64,000 nucleotides of DNA from Pseudoduganella lutea (GCF_004209755.1 NZ_CP035913.1:186001-250000), one strand, 5' to 3'. Positions 36,569 to 46,012 are shown, counted from the first letter of the stretch. The notes: generated by a model not told the origin, from the sequence alone. Program-made: numbers and translations.

Positions 36569-39163
36569 CTAGCGGTTCTCCACGCTGGCGACCAGGCCAG
36601 GCCGGCCATTGCGGTCGAACGCGGCAACCTTGATGACACCGCGTTCCGCGATCGGCCCGCTCACCAGCGGGCTGGCCGCGGTGGGCGCGCTGCCATCGCT
36701 CGTGTAGCGCAGCGCCAGGCCGGGCAGCACATGGTTGGCCAGTACTTTTCCGCCTTCGACCAGCAGGCCGGGCGGCGCGATGCGGTAATCGACGCCAGCC
36801 CGTTCCAGGTCGAGGCGCGGCAGCACGCGCTGCCCCAGCGCGTTGACGAAACCGGACCACGCAGTGCGGTGCAGCGCGGCCGCCTTGCCCGAGTCGGCCT
36901 CGGTGGCCCAGGCCGGGTCCGGCGCCCATGCCCGCTCGGCCACTGCCAGCAGCCGCGGCATCACGAGGTAGTCGATGCGTTGGGCGTCGCGCACCGTTTC
37001 CGTGAACAGCGTGGCTTCCAGCCCACGGATGCGGCGCTTGCCGTAGTCCGTCAGGCCATCCTTGCCGATGCGCGCCTTGTCGGTGGCATTCTTCAGGTAG
37101 TCGAACGGGATGAAGTCGTACACGTCGTCCAGCTCCACGTACGCGCCCCAGTTGACGCCCGGTTCGTCGGGATTCTGGTTGTGCGCCATGTCCATGTACA
37201 TTTTCGTGACCGGCGCGAGCACGATGTCGTAGCCCGCGTTGGCCAGGCGATAGGCCAGGTCCTCGGCGCCGACCGTGTTGTTCCACACGTAAGCGGAGAA
37301 GCCGCGCTGCGTGAAGCGCGGATTCGGGATCAGCTTGTGGCGCCCGTGCAGCAGCGTCTTGCGCGAAGCCATTTCTTCCCAGCCGGATGCGAACAGGCCG
37401 TGCTTCTTCACGATCGCATCGACGCGGTCATAGAAGTAATCCCACAGGTCGGCGGTGGTTTCCAGCTTTTCCTTGCGCATGCGCGCATGGCTCGCGGGTG
37501 ACTTCTCCCACGCGCCATCCGGCAGCTCGTCGCCGCCCATGTGAATCGTGCGCATCGGCACGCCGGCGGCCTTGTGCAGCTTCACGACCTCCGCCACGAC
37601 GTGATCGATGAAGGTGAAACTCGATTCGAGCCCGGGGTTGACGACGTGGTCGTTGAACATCTGCGGCGATTTATAGACGGACCGGTCGTCGAAGTCGTTC
37701 AGCAGATATTTCGCGGCATCCTTGCTGCCCGCCGCCTTGAGCCGGTGGTAACGCGCCTCCATCGCCTGCACGGCGGCGCGCGCATGGCCGGGCATTTCGA
37801 TTTCCGGGATCACTTCGATATGACGGGCCGCCGCATAGCGCAGGATCTCGATGTAGTCGGTCCGGCTGTAATGGCCGGTGCCGGATGCATTCTTTGGATC
37901 GGGGCCGGACCCGTAGGCCGGCTGCAGCCGCACGCCCGGCTTCGCGCTGTGGCCGCGCACGGCCCCGATCGACGTCAGCTCCGGCAGGCCGGCAATTTCC
38001 AGACGCCAGCCTTCGTCGTCCGTCAGGTGGAAGTGGAACTTGTTGAGCTTGTGGCGTGCCATCAGGTCCAGCCACTTGAAGACAGTGTCCTTGCCGTGGA
38101 AATTGCGCGCCACGTCGAGCTGGAAGCCCCGATAGCCGAAGCGCGGCGCATCGACGATCGTCAACACCGGCAACGCCGGTTCGGTGGTGCCCGGCAGCGG
38201 CATCAGGTCGCGCAGCGTCTGCAGGCCATAGAACACGCCGGCCGCGCTGTTGCCCGTGATGGCGATGCCGTCGTTCGCATCGATGGTGAGGCGGTAGGCT
38301 TCGGGCGACGATTGCCCCGCCACCGTGCCAACCGCAAGCTTCACGGCGGCGCCGCCGGCGCCAAACAGCGTGCGCGCCAGTGCCGCTTCGGTGGCCAGCG
38401 CCGCGGGTGCGCTCACCGTTGCGCTGCCGGCCAGCCGCAGCGTGCCCGTGCCGGCCTGCAGTTGCAGCGGCGTGGGCAGCACGGGCGGAATCGCGGCCGG
38501 GGGCATCACGTCCGCGCGGGCATTGCGCCGATACGTGTCGGCCGGCGTCACGAGCGCCTTCAGGCCGTTGTCGCCCGTGTCCACCTGTTCGGGCCGCGTG
38601 ACCGGCATCAGCGCGTAATCGGGAATGGCGACGCCCGTGTCGGGCGCCGCGTCGTAGACGAGGTAAGGCCCCGTGGGCGCCTTGTCCAGCTTGACGATGC
38701 GGTAGGGATACAGCAGGCTCACTTCGAGCGACTGCCCCGGCGCCAGTCCCTTGAAACCGTCCGCCGGGCGAAGCCGGAAGAACGGGCCCGCCACCTGCTC
38801 CAACACGAGGCCACTGCCCACGGCGCCCGTCTGCAGCTCATCCATGCTGTTGAAATACAGCGACCAACCTTGCGCCGGCAATGGCTGGCCGTCGTTGTTC
38901 CTGACGATGAGGCGCGCCTGCGTGCGGCCTTTCGGTGCGGCTGCGTCGAACACGTTGCGCTGCAATTCCCAGCGCAATTGCAGCCGGGCGCCGCTGGCCG
39001 CACCGTCCGGCGCCTTCGCCATGGTTTGCTGGCCGGCCTGCGTTGCCATGGCCGGCGTTGTCGCCGCTGCCAGCAAGGCCAGCACCAGCGCCGGCAGCAG
39101 CGGCGCGCCCAGTGCGCGGCCCCAGGCGTTCGTTCGATGTCCCAAGCATGTCTCCCTGTTCAT
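36569..39163 (-). CDS. GH20 beta-N-acetylhexosaminidase
   Basis: 864 residues, exported (hydrophobic core 17-40, ALLAAATTPAMATQ). Domain order: N-terminal chitobiase/hexosaminidase beta domain (LQLRWELQRNVFDAAAPKGR), GH20b domain (about 230-330), then the catalytic TIM barrel from FGYRGFQLDVARNFH. The catalytic pair Asp545-Glu546 lies in HMGGDELPDGAWEKSP; the Asp assists the substrate acetamido group and the Glu is the general acid. A C-terminal CHB_HEX_C-like Ig domain follows (LALRYTSDGSAPTAASPLVS). It removes terminal GlcNAc from chito-oligosaccharides or glycans. The gene starts 6 bp after the NagP-type transporter stop, forming an operon. It is convergent with the second GH43 gene, 14 bp apart. 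Confidence 0.94.
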   Translation of the reverse strand: MNRETCLGHRTNAWGRALGAPLLPALVLALLAAATTPAMATQAGQQTMAKAPDGAASGARLQLRWELQRNVFDAAAPKGRTQARLIVRNNDGQPLPAQGWSLYFNSMDELQTGAVGSGLVLEQVAGPFFRLRPADGFKGLAPGQSLEVSLLYPYRIVKLDKAPTGPYLVYDAAPDTGVAIPDYALMPVTRPEQVDTGDNGLKALVTPADTYRRNARADVMPPAAIPPVLPTPLQLQAGTGTLRLAGSATVSAPAALATEAALARTLFGAGGAAVKLAVGTVAGQSSPEAYRLTIDANDGIAITGNSAAGVFYGLQTLRDLMPLPGTTEPALPVLTIVDAPRFGYRGFQLDVARNFHGKDTVFKWLDLMARHKLNKFHFHLTDDEGWRLEIAGLPELTSIGAVRGHSAKPGVRLQPAYGSGPDPKNASGTGHYSRTDYIEILRYAAARHIEVIPEIEMPGHARAAVQAMEARYHRLKAAGSKDAAKYLLNDFDDRSVYKSPQMFNDHVVNPGLESSFTFIDHVVAEVVKLHKAAGVPMRTIHMGGDELPDGAWEKSPASHARMRKEKLETTADLWDYFYDRVDAIVKKHGLFASGWEEMASRKTLLHGRHKLIPNPRFTQRGFSAYVWNNTVGAEDLAYRLANAGYDIVLAPVTKMYMDMAHNQNPDEPGVNWGAYVELDDVYDFIPFDYLKNATDKARIGKDGLTDYGKRRIRGLEATLFTETVRDAQRIDYLVMPRLLAVAERAWAPDPAWATEADSGKAAALHRTAWSGFVNALGQRVLPRLDLERAGVDYRIAPPGLLVEGGKVLANHVLPGLALRYTSDGSAPTAASPLVSGPIAERGVIKVAAFDRNGRPGLVASVENR

Positions 39164-39169
39164 GATTTT

Positions 39170-40504
39170 TCAGTGACCTGTCCGGCGCCAGCTGCGCAGC
39201 TTGTGGCCGCTCGCTGCATACCACAGGATCATCAGGTAGCACGGCAGCAGCAGCCAGTAGGCGTCCCGCGCGGACGCCAGGTCCGACAGGTGGCCGTACA
39301 GCAGCGGCAGCACCGCGCCACCGCAGATCGCCATGATCAGCACGGCCGAGCCGCTGGCCGTGTAGCGCCCCAGCCCCTGCAGGGCCAGCGGCCAGATGGC
39401 CGGCCACACGAGCGCATTGGCAAGACCCAGCAGTGCCAGGCACATGACGGTATCGGGCACCGGTGCGATCCCCGTCCAGCCCACCAAGGCCGTCGAGATG
39501 CCGGTCGACTGCATGGACCCGGTGACGACACCGATGGTGAACACGATGCCGGCCACGGCCGACAGCAGCAATGCGCGGTGCTGCGACAGGTAGCGCGGGA
39601 TCGCCACCACGCCGACCAGGTAGCCGAGCACCATGCAGACCATCGTGTACGACGTGAGCATGCCGAAGTTGGCGACGTTCAGTTCATGGCCATACAGGCC
39701 GATGGTGTCGGCGGCGATGACTTCCACGCCCACGTAGGCGAACAGCGCCAGCGCCCCCAGTACCAGTTGCGGGAACTGCAGCACGCCCGTCCGCTCGACC
39801 TGCGCACCGGGTTCGTCGACTTCGGGCGGGATGTCGCGCAGGCTGGAAAAATGGATGAACACCATGATCGCGAACAGCACGCCGGCCATGCAGCCATACG
39901 GGAACGCGAGCCGCTGCGCCAGCACGGCGCGCGTGGCGGCATCGAGCGACGACAGCGCGGCGTGCGAAAAATTGTCGATATCGGCCAGCATCAGCGACGT
40001 GAAGATCAGCGGCACGACAACGCCGGCGCCCTTGTTGAACAGGCCCATGATGCTGATGCGCATGGCGGCGCTTTCACGCGGGCCGAGGCAGACGATGTAG
40101 GGGTTGATCGCCGTCTGCATCAAGGTCATGCCGGTGGCCAGCGTGAACAGCGCGGCCAGGAACAGTTCATAGCGGGAGCTGTAGGCGGCCGGAATGAACA
40201 GCAGCGCGCCAAGGCCCATGATGCCCAGGCCGATCGTCATGCCGTTCTTGTAGCCGGTGCGGCGCAGCACCGCCGCCGATGGCAGCGCCATCACCGTGTA
40301 GGCGATGTAGAACGCGAACGTCACCCACAGCGCCTGGAAGTTGTTCAAGCCGCAAACGATCTTCAGGAACGGCACCAGCGACCCGTTCAGCCACGTGACG
40401 AAGCCGAGGATGAAAAACAGCAGGCCGACGAACAGCATGCCGACCACCACTTCGCGCGAGCCATTGCCCGCGCGCCCTGCCCTTTCGCTGGCGCTCATTT
40501 CCAT
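39170..40504 (-). CDS. MFS sugar transporter, NagP/FucP-like
   Basis: 444-residue inner-membrane transporter with 12 hydrophobic helices. It carries the features of the glucose/galactose-FucP-NagP group: ILGFVTWLNGSLVPFLK in helix 1, and LMQTAINPYIVCLGPRESAA followed by GLFNKGAGVVVP in the middle. The second-half block is ADTIGLYGHELNVANFGMLT. In xanthomonads and Shewanella, NagP imports GlcNAc released by GH20 enzymes, and here the GH20 gene follows directly. The assignment to GlcNAc is therefore by context. An in-frame ATG at 40498 is an equally good start. Confidence 0.88.
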   Translation of the reverse strand: MEMSASERAGRAGNGSREVVVGMLFVGLLFFILGFVTWLNGSLVPFLKIVCGLNNFQALWVTFAFYIAYTVMALPSAAVLRRTGYKNGMTIGLGIMGLGALLFIPAAYSSRYELFLAALFTLATGMTLMQTAINPYIVCLGPRESAAMRISIMGLFNKGAGVVVPLIFTSLMLADIDNFSHAALSSLDAATRAVLAQRLAFPYGCMAGVLFAIMVFIHFSSLRDIPPEVDEPGAQVERTGVLQFPQLVLGALALFAYVGVEVIAADTIGLYGHELNVANFGMLTSYTMVCMVLGYLVGVVAIPRYLSQHRALLLSAVAGIVFTIGVVTGSMQSTGISTALVGWTGIAPVPDTVMCLALLGLANALVWPAIWPLALQGLGRYTASGSAVLIMAICGGAVLPLLYGHLSDLASARDAYWLLLPCYLMILWYAASGHKLRSWRRTGH

Positions 40505-40641
40505 GCGGCGCTACTCGTGGACGTGATGGCGCGGGCTGGTGCGGCGAATGTGGCCGGTCGGGCGGCGGTGGGCTGGAGCATGCGATCCCCTTGGTAGCGT
40601 TTATTGTCCGTAAGGCATGCTAGCAGTAGTACCGCTTAAAG

Positions 40642-40657
40642 ACCAGTGGCAAGTGGT
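40642..40657. promoter_or_regulatory. Dyad upstream of the GH20/NagP operon
   Basis: ACCAGTGGCAAGTGGT has ACCA/TGGT ends and pseudo-symmetric arms (ACCAGT and, read in reverse, ACCACT). It lies 138 bp before the transporter start. The ACCA...TGGT pattern is seen in operators of GntR-type regulators of GlcNAc genes, so a NagQ-like site is possible. A half-site TGGTAGCG occurs nearer the gene, within the CTTGGTAGCGTTT stretch just past 40590. Confidence 0.4.
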
Positions 40658-40800
40658 ATTGCCGCAGCCGCCCCGGTTTTCGCTTCGCTGGACAGTTTGC
40701 CAAGGCTTGAACGCAACACCCATGCAGTGAAACGCACCGTCGACGGCATGAATACCGGTAGACTTCGGCATTGCCCTAAATCATCTTTTCAATCCTCGAT

Positions 40801-42348
40801 ATGATTTCCCGCACTTCCATTGGTACCCGCCTCACGCTTGCCTTCGGCATTATCGTCATGATCCTGTGCGGCATCACGCTGTTGAGCATTTCACGGCAAG
40901 CGTCGCTGTATGACGATGTCGACCTCGTGGTGCGCGACCGCTATTCGAAAGTGGTATTGGGCACCCGGGCGCTGGACGGCATCCAGGATGCGGCCACGAC
41001 GATGCGCGGCCTGGTGATTGCCGAGGATCCCGCGCAAGTGCAGGCCGAACGCGCGCGCCTGAAAGCGCGCGATACCGAAGCGCTGGCGACGCTGCGCGAA
41101 TTCGAAGGCCGCATCACGACGGACAAGGGGCGCGCCGGCATGAAGGCCGTGATGGCCGCGCGTGAACGCTACGAGGCCGACCAGGCACGCTTTCTCGCCC
41201 TTCTCTCGGCCGGGAACAAGCCCGAAGCGACACGCCTGCTGCTGGGCCCCCTGTCCACGAGCCACGCGGCCTACATGGAGCTGGTGCAGAACATGAATCG
41301 CCTGGGTGGCGAGCTGATGGAAAAAAGCGCCGTGCAGGCGGGACAGACCTATGCCAGCGGTCGCACGCTGACGCTGGTGCTGGCCGGTGCCGGCCTGGCG
41401 CTGGCCGTCGCAATGGCTTACTGGCTGCGCCGCAGTATCACGCTGCCGCTGCGCGAAGCCGTCGACATCGCCAACACGATCGCCGCCGGCAACCTCTCCC
41501 GCCGTATCGTCGCCACGACGGACGACGAAACGGGCCAGTTGCTGCGCGCCCTGGCCACCATGAGCGACAGCCTGAGCGGCATCGTGCGCGACGTGCGCGC
41601 CAATGCCGACGCCATTTCCGGCTCGGCCGGCGAGATCGCCCACAGTTCGCTGGACCTTTCCAGCCGCACCGAGGAGCAGGCCAGCTCGCTGGAAGAAACG
41701 GCGTCGTCGATGGAGGAATTGACCAGCACCGTGCGCCAGAGTGCGGACAACGCGCAGGAAGCAAGCCGCATCGCCCGCGCGGCGGCCGACGTGGCGGCAC
41801 GCGGCAGCGCCGAGGTGGCGCAGGTGGTCGAGCGCATGGGCGACATCAGCGAATCGTCGCGGCGCATCGGCGACATCACGGGTGTCATCGACGGCATCGC
41901 CTTCCAGACCAACATCCTGGCGCTCAATGCCGCCGTGGAAGCGGCCCGTGCAGGCGAACAGGGCCCTGGCTTTGCGGTGGTGGCGAGCGAAGTGCGCAAC
42001 TTGGCACAGCGTTCCGCCGCCGCTGCAAAGGAAATCAAGGCCCTGATCGAGGAATCGGCCGGCAAGGTGGCTGCCGGCAACCGGTATGCGGGCGAAGCCG
42101 GCCGCACGATGACGGCCGTGCTGGCCGAGATCGAACGGGTCTCCACGCTGATGATTGAAATCGGCAATACCAGCCGCGAACAAAGCGATGGCATCGACCA
42201 GGTCAACCAGGCCGTGATCGCGATGGACCAGGTGACGCAGCAGAACGCCGCGCTGGTCGAACAGGCCGCACGGAGCGCCGAAGCGATGCAGGGGCGAACG
42301 CAGGATCTGCTGGCGGCCGTTGGGCGGTTCTCGATGGAACGCGCCTGA
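40801..42348 (+). CDS. Methyl-accepting chemotaxis protein, 4HB type
   Basis: 515 residues. TM1 (about 9-31), a helical periplasmic four-helix-bundle sensor (about 32-187), TM2 (about 188-207), HAMP (about 209-262) and a cytoplasmic signalling domain. The methylation-region helix includes [20 protein letters not shown], and the hairpin tip is [20 protein letters not shown]. At the tip the usual [11 protein letters not shown] reads [11 protein letters not shown], with Pro389 in place of Arg. The second chemoreceptor at 46595 has Arg there. This change next to the CheA/CheW contact could alter signalling. The ligand is unknown. The gene points toward the accessory island. Confidence 0.93.
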   Translation: MISRTSIGTRLTLAFGIIVMILCGITLLSISRQASLYDDVDLVVRDRYSKVVLGTRALDGIQDAATTMRGLVIAEDPAQVQAERARLKARDTEALATLREFEGRITTDKGRAGMKAVMAARERYEADQARFLALLSAGNKPEATRLLLGPLSTSHAAYMELVQNMNRLGGELMEKSAVQAGQTYASGRTLTLVLAGAGLALAVAMAYWLRRSITLPLREAVDIANTIAAGNLSRRIVATTDDETGQLLRALATMSDSLSGIVRDVRANADAISGSAGEIAHSSLDLSSRTEEQASSLEETASSMEELTSTVRQSADNAQEASRIARAAADVAARGSAEVAQVVERMGDISESSRRIGDITGVIDGIAFQTNILALNAAVEAARAGEQGPGFAVVASEVRNLAQRSAAAAKEIKALIEESAGKVAAGNRYAGEAGRTMTAVLAEIERVSTLMIEIGNTSREQSDGIDQVNQAVIAMDQVTQQNAALVEQAARSAEAMQGRTQDLLAAVGRFSMERA

Positions 42349-42947
42349 CTGTCGATGCTTGCCGGTCGAACCGGCAGCACAAAGCACGCCTGCCATTGCT
42401 GAATGGACAGTGAATCGTGTCGATCCGAGCTATCGTGGCCTTACCCATGGCTGGACGGCAAGCAGCCTCGCGCCAGCAACGGCTGCCGGGACATAAAGCC
42501 GTTTGCGGCGATCAGTCATTCCAGGCGATGAGGCGCCGTCGGTGTTTCTCGCAACGCCGCCCTGGCCACTGACTGCCGCCATTTCCTATCGATATAAAAG
42601 CGACTTTGGATCATTGCCCGGTGATCCGAATCGATCCCGGTCGACCTTCGTGAAACGCCATTACGGATATTTCTGGCGAAAACCAGGCGATCGATGCACG
42701 CACGCCACACGACGCCGATCTTAGCATTTTCGTAATATTATCATTATAATGTTCAGTCCGAAGCCGGCTGAGCACGATCATCCGAGCTGCGGAAACCTGA
42801 CTGTTGAACCTCTGCACCGGCATGTGGTGAGACTTATGCGCGCCGCACTCGAGTTGTTGAACAAAATGCGCAAGCACAACCGCCTGCTGCGCCTGAATTC
42901 CTCTGACGATGACGGACCCGCAATTGTGATAGCCACGAGAGCAAAAA
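42349..42947. other. Intergenic region at the left edge of the island
   Basis: About 600 bp with GC content falling toward the right. No frame looks coding on either strand. A good promoter (42721-42750) points into the island. I see no inverted repeat, integrase fragment or tRNA that would mark an insertion edge here. Confidence 0.5.
42721..42750 (+). promoter_or_regulatory. Sigma-70-like promoter of the island
   Basis: TTAGCA (42721-42726) and a perfect TATAAT (42745-42750) are 18 bp apart in an AT-rich stretch. They lie about 200 bp before the first 167-residue gene, and nothing else on the plus strand starts between them. Confidence 0.55.
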
Positions 42948-43451
42948 ATGGATATCGAAGAAGTAACCAAATTCGTGGGACTCCCTGCACAAAGCAAGGA
43001 TTTTGATCGATATCTATCTGCGCATGGACTTGCCCACCGCCCCGTCTTTAAAGGAACGCCAGTCGATCGAATCAGTGTCAAGGCCGCTGGTATTTCGCTG
43101 GTTTTCGACACCGCTATTCGCTACGAAAAGATGCATGGCCCACTGCGCGAAGGTGGATCAATGATATTTTCTACGGCACAGATTTACAGCGACGCAAATA
43201 ACAGCGGGTTTGAAGAGTATCGCGGCACTCTGCCTTATGGCCTGACATTCAAGCTTGCTTTGACAGATACAATCGGAATTCTTGGCACGCCAACGGTAAG
43301 TCACACCTTCGACGAAGAGCACAGTTACGTTTGGTACAATTTTCGCGGTAACACAATTGGCATCACGTTTCTATCAGACGAGCAAGGTATTTCATGGTTG
43401 GAGATCACGAGGGCAGCGAAGGAACCTCCGGTGCAAGTTGACTGGGATTGA
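42948..43451 (+). CDS. Island paralogue 1 (167 aa), immunity-like
   Basis: First of three 167-residue paralogues. Shared landmarks: the N-terminal KFVGLPAQSKDFDRYLSAHG, H-R-P-x-F at about 32-36, an AGISLVFDT strand, GSMIF, YRGTLPYGLTF, LGTPTVSHTF and the end GNTIGITF...GISWLEI. It has no signal peptide and is acidic. Small acidic single-domain proteins in tandem arrays are typical of immunity proteins to polymorphic toxins, and I recall LPYGLSF...LGxP proteins among them, but no toxin gene is in the window. The start codon has only a weak AG-rich ribosome-binding site. Composition is AT-richer than the flanks, which suggests transfer. Confidence 0.75.
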   Translation: MDIEEVTKFVGLPAQSKDFDRYLSAHGLAHRPVFKGTPVDRISVKAAGISLVFDTAIRYEKMHGPLREGGSMIFSTAQIYSDANNSGFEEYRGTLPYGLTFKLALTDTIGILGTPTVSHTFDEEHSYVWYNFRGNTIGITFLSDEQGISWLEITRAAKEPPVQVDWD

Positions 43452-43478
43452 TGCGAACCGAATGAAAAGGATACAACC

Positions 43479-44501
43479 ATGAGTAAAAATATTGTCCCCA
43501 GCGCCAACCTCCTCCTTTCGCACCTTGGTCTACCGCTGGAAACGCTTGACCAGTCTGTTTTCGCATACGCGGACTCACCGGATTTCGAGTTGCCGGATCA
43601 CTCACCGATCGGAGGAGCATTTTTCAAGGATCATGGATTATCCATTACCTTCTGCGCACCGGACTTCTATCATGTGAACGATGCTCTGACCAATCATCCT
43701 GCCATCATTACCAATGTGCAGTTCTATTCCGGCGAGAGTTATTACAATCACGCCAGGTATGAAGGTGAACTACCGTTCGGCTTGTCTTTTGATGACGACC
43801 GTGCAGCCGTCATCGACAAGCTCGGTCAGGGCGCCTGGCGGTTTCCGCTGGTCGCACCGTTCAAGCTCGAACGATTCGACCTGCCGGATCGCTGGATTCT
43901 TGTGAAGTATGCCGACGATGGCTCCGGTATCAGCATGATCCAGATCGGGCTGAAGCCTAAGAAGTCAGATGCAACCGTCTTGCCGAAGATCCTGCAACCC
44001 GACATCCATGCGTTGCAATCGATGCTGACAAGAAGTTGGGACATCGTGAGCGAAGATGACCGATTCGAGGGCATCGATTTGTCAGGCTTCTGCGAGCCTG
44101 CCGCTGAAGAAGATTGCCCAGATGAGATCGACGCGTTACCGACGCACGGGGTCGAACTGTACTTCCGTCAGTCCAAGGAAACCATCGATGCGAAATCGGT
44201 GCTGTCAGGCGCGCGGTACATTCGCAAAGGCCTGAACTGGTCTTCCGGTTTTGATGGGGATCTTCCGATGGGGATAGGCTTCGACGACACCCCGGAACAA
44301 TTCCTGGCAAAGGTAGGTTGCTATCCGGTGACCGGAAAAGCGAATGTTCTGACTGGGTACTATGTTTGGCGGCTTCCCGAACACCTTCTTCACATCGGCT
44401 ACAGCGTCATGGAGCAACGTATCAACCGCATTTATATAGCTGCCCACTCCTACTACTCTCCGTCATTATTGGAGTCGCCGCTCCTCGAGTTGCCGACGTG
44501 A
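43479..44501 (+). CDS. Island protein with two family-like units (340 aa)
   Basis: 340 residues, start after AAAGGAT. Two units can be read. The first (about 10-170) has LLSHLGLPLETLDQS, HGLSITF, YEGELPFGLSFDDDRAAV and a GSGISMIQIGL end. The second (about 175-335) has THGVELYF, a FDGDLPMGIGFDDTPEQFLA block and RINRIYIAAHSYY. Each repeats the landmarks of the 167-residue paralogues (G-x-LP-x-G-x-x-F, then about 10 residues to LG/VG, then an aromatic strand). I read it as an internal duplication of the same fold. It sits 27 bp after paralogue 1 and is probably co-transcribed. Function is unknown; immunity is inferred from the array. Confidence 0.7.
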   Translation: MSKNIVPSANLLLSHLGLPLETLDQSVFAYADSPDFELPDHSPIGGAFFKDHGLSITFCAPDFYHVNDALTNHPAIITNVQFYSGESYYNHARYEGELPFGLSFDDDRAAVIDKLGQGAWRFPLVAPFKLERFDLPDRWILVKYADDGSGISMIQIGLKPKKSDATVLPKILQPDIHALQSMLTRSWDIVSEDDRFEGIDLSGFCEPAAEEDCPDEIDALPTHGVELYFRQSKETIDAKSVLSGARYIRKGLNWSSGFDGDLPMGIGFDDTPEQFLAKVGCYPVTGKANVLTGYYVWRLPEHLLHIGYSVMEQRINRIYIAAHSYYSPSLLESPLLELPT

Positions 44502-44615
44502 TCGAAATACAGAAAAGCGGAAATTCAGAGACACTTGCTCATTAGCTGCCGTTCCAAACCACTCCTCCGAAGCAATGAGAATTCATAGATCCGGTGAAGA
44601 TGATAAAAAGTATCC

Positions 44616-45119
44616 ATGAATATTGAAGAAGTTATCAGGTTTCTTGGGCTGCCGGCCCAAAGCAGAGAATTCGACGAATATCTTACTGCGCATGGCATCT
44701 CACATAGACCAGAATTCAAAGAAACGCCGGTTGACGACATCAACATTGAAGCGGCAGGTCTTTCGCTGGTTTTCGACAGTGCCAATATTTACGAGAGTAT
44801 GTATGGCACTCTGCAAGAACAAGGATCAATGATCTTTTCATCATTACAGGTTTATAGCGCCGCCAACGATAGTGGATTTCAACAATACGGTGGGCCGCTG
44901 CCTTATGGTCTTTCGTTTGAATCCACCCCCATGGAAGCAATGACTATCTTCGGCACACCGACAGTGAAATATACTTTCAGCGAAGAGCCTTCGTATGTTT
45001 GGCATGATTACAATGGCAATACCATTGGAGTTACCTTCTTAGGGGAAGAGAAAGGTATTTCATGGCTGGAATTGTCGAGAGCCGAGAAAGAACCACCAGA
45101 ACAGATGGATTTCGATTAA
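44616..45119 (+). CDS. Island paralogue 2 (167 aa), immunity-like
   Basis: Same length and motif order as paralogue 1: FLGLPAQSREFDEYLTAHGI, HRPEFKETPVDDI, AGLSLVFDS, GSMIFSSLQVYSAANDSGF, GGPLPYGLSF, FGTPTVKYTF, GNTIGVTFLGEEKGISWLEL and the tail EKEPPEQMDFD. By eye it is more than half identical to both sister genes over the full length. It lies 114 bp after the 340-residue gene. No signal peptide. The ribosome-binding site is weak (AAAAAG). Divergence among sisters is spread along the chain, with insertions absent, which indicates duplication followed by substitution. Confidence 0.75.
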   Translation: MNIEEVIRFLGLPAQSREFDEYLTAHGISHRPEFKETPVDDINIEAAGLSLVFDSANIYESMYGTLQEQGSMIFSSLQVYSAANDSGFQQYGGPLPYGLSFESTPMEAMTIFGTPTVKYTFSEEPSYVWHDYNGNTIGVTFLGEEKGISWLELSRAEKEPPEQMDFD

Positions 45120-45276
45120 TTTGCGTTGCGCATTCAATTACGCAAGAATGAGACAAAGCAGACCTTGAATGACCGACATGACCGGTTTAAGCTCGAAGAG
45201 TGCAACTGAAACTGGAACTGGATCGTCGGCGCTGTCAGTCAGACATCCGCGTCAAGTCAGTCCAGAAAGGTAGACC

Positions 45277-45780
45277 ATGACGATCGATAAAATAACAAAA
45301 TTCCTGGGCCTGCCCGCCCAGAATATCGAATTTGACAAATATCTCGCCACGCACGGCATTTCACATCGCCCCGTCTTCCGGGAAACGCCTGTCGATCGAA
45401 TCAGCCTCGAGAGCTCGGGCCTCTCGCTGGTTTTCGACACCGCCGGGCTGTATGAGGAAATGTATGGACCGCTTTCGGAGAAGGGGTCGATGATATTTTC
45501 AGAACTGCAGATCTATGGAGCAGTGAACGACAGTGGATTCGAACAATATCCTGGTCCGCTCCCGTATGGCCTGTCATTCAAATCCACATCCGCGGAGGCG
45601 ATCAACATTTTTGGCAGCCCAACGGTAAGTCATACCTATGGCGAACAGCGCAGTCTCGTCTGGTACGATTACGATGGCAATACCATCGGCATTACATTCT
45701 TGCAGGAAGATCAGGGCATTTCCTGGCTGGGTTTATCGAAGGCCGCGAAAAAGCCACCAGAGCAGGACGACTGGGACTAA
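45277..45780 (+). CDS. Island paralogue 3 (167 aa), immunity-like
   Basis: Third 167-residue copy: TIDKITKFLGLPAQNIEFDK, HRPVFRETPVDRI, SGLSLVFDTAGLYEEMYGPL, GSMIFSELQIYGAVNDSGF, PGPLPYGLSF, FGSPTVSHTYGEQ, GNTIGITF and GISWLGL, ending EQDDWD. It is closer to paralogue 1 in some blocks (VDRIS, PTVSHT) and to paralogue 2 in others (NDSGF, PLPYGLSF), a mosaic that hints at recombination among copies. A GAAAGG precedes the ATG by six bases. It is 157 bp from paralogue 2, and that spacer has no gene. Confidence 0.75.
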   Translation: MTIDKITKFLGLPAQNIEFDKYLATHGISHRPVFRETPVDRISLESSGLSLVFDTAGLYEEMYGPLSEKGSMIFSELQIYGAVNDSGFEQYPGPLPYGLSFKSTSAEAINIFGSPTVSHTYGEQRSLVWYDYDGNTIGITFLQEDQGISWLGLSKAAKKPPEQDDWD

Positions 45781-45897
45781 CGCTGGCCCGGCAAGCTCGC
45801 ACCAGGCACTTGTGGCATGTGCGCAAGCACAGTCTGGCCTCGACCGAAGGTGATCAGGCACAGCGCGATGCGGCTTGTCGGCGGTTCACGTGCGCCT

Positions 45898-45991
45898 CAC
45901 GCCCAATCCCGAACTCCCCACCAGCGCCACCAGCGTGGCCCGCCTGCTGCTGCAAGCTCTACCCCGCGGCGGCGGCTTCTCGACCAGCGCG
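45898..45991 (-). pseudogene. Decayed copy of a chemoreceptor gene 3' end
   Basis: This stretch matches 46596-46691, the 3' end of the chemoreceptor gene, at roughly 85% over about 95 bp with single-base indels. On the minus strand it still reads as ALVE, a run of Ala/Pro codons, then ATLVALVG. Short indels break the frame. It stands directly left of the unknown gene at 46013, so the gene is bracketed by two copies of the same end in direct orientation. Confidence 0.75.
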
Positions 45992-46012
45992 CGAAGTGCC
46001 CTAGGGATCACT

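Noticed and set aside
37541..40597. Plus-strand frame of about 1000 codons opposite the GH20 and transporter genes
   Set aside because: His/Gln/Arg-rich shadow; the minus-strand genes have intact catalytic and membrane features.
42503..43006. Short plus-strand frames in the left edge of the island
   Set aside because: No ribosome-binding site and unlikely composition; one overlaps the first paralogue in another frame.
45875..46012. N-terminal extension of the gene at 46013
   Set aside because: It would translate the antisense of the chemoreceptor scar.
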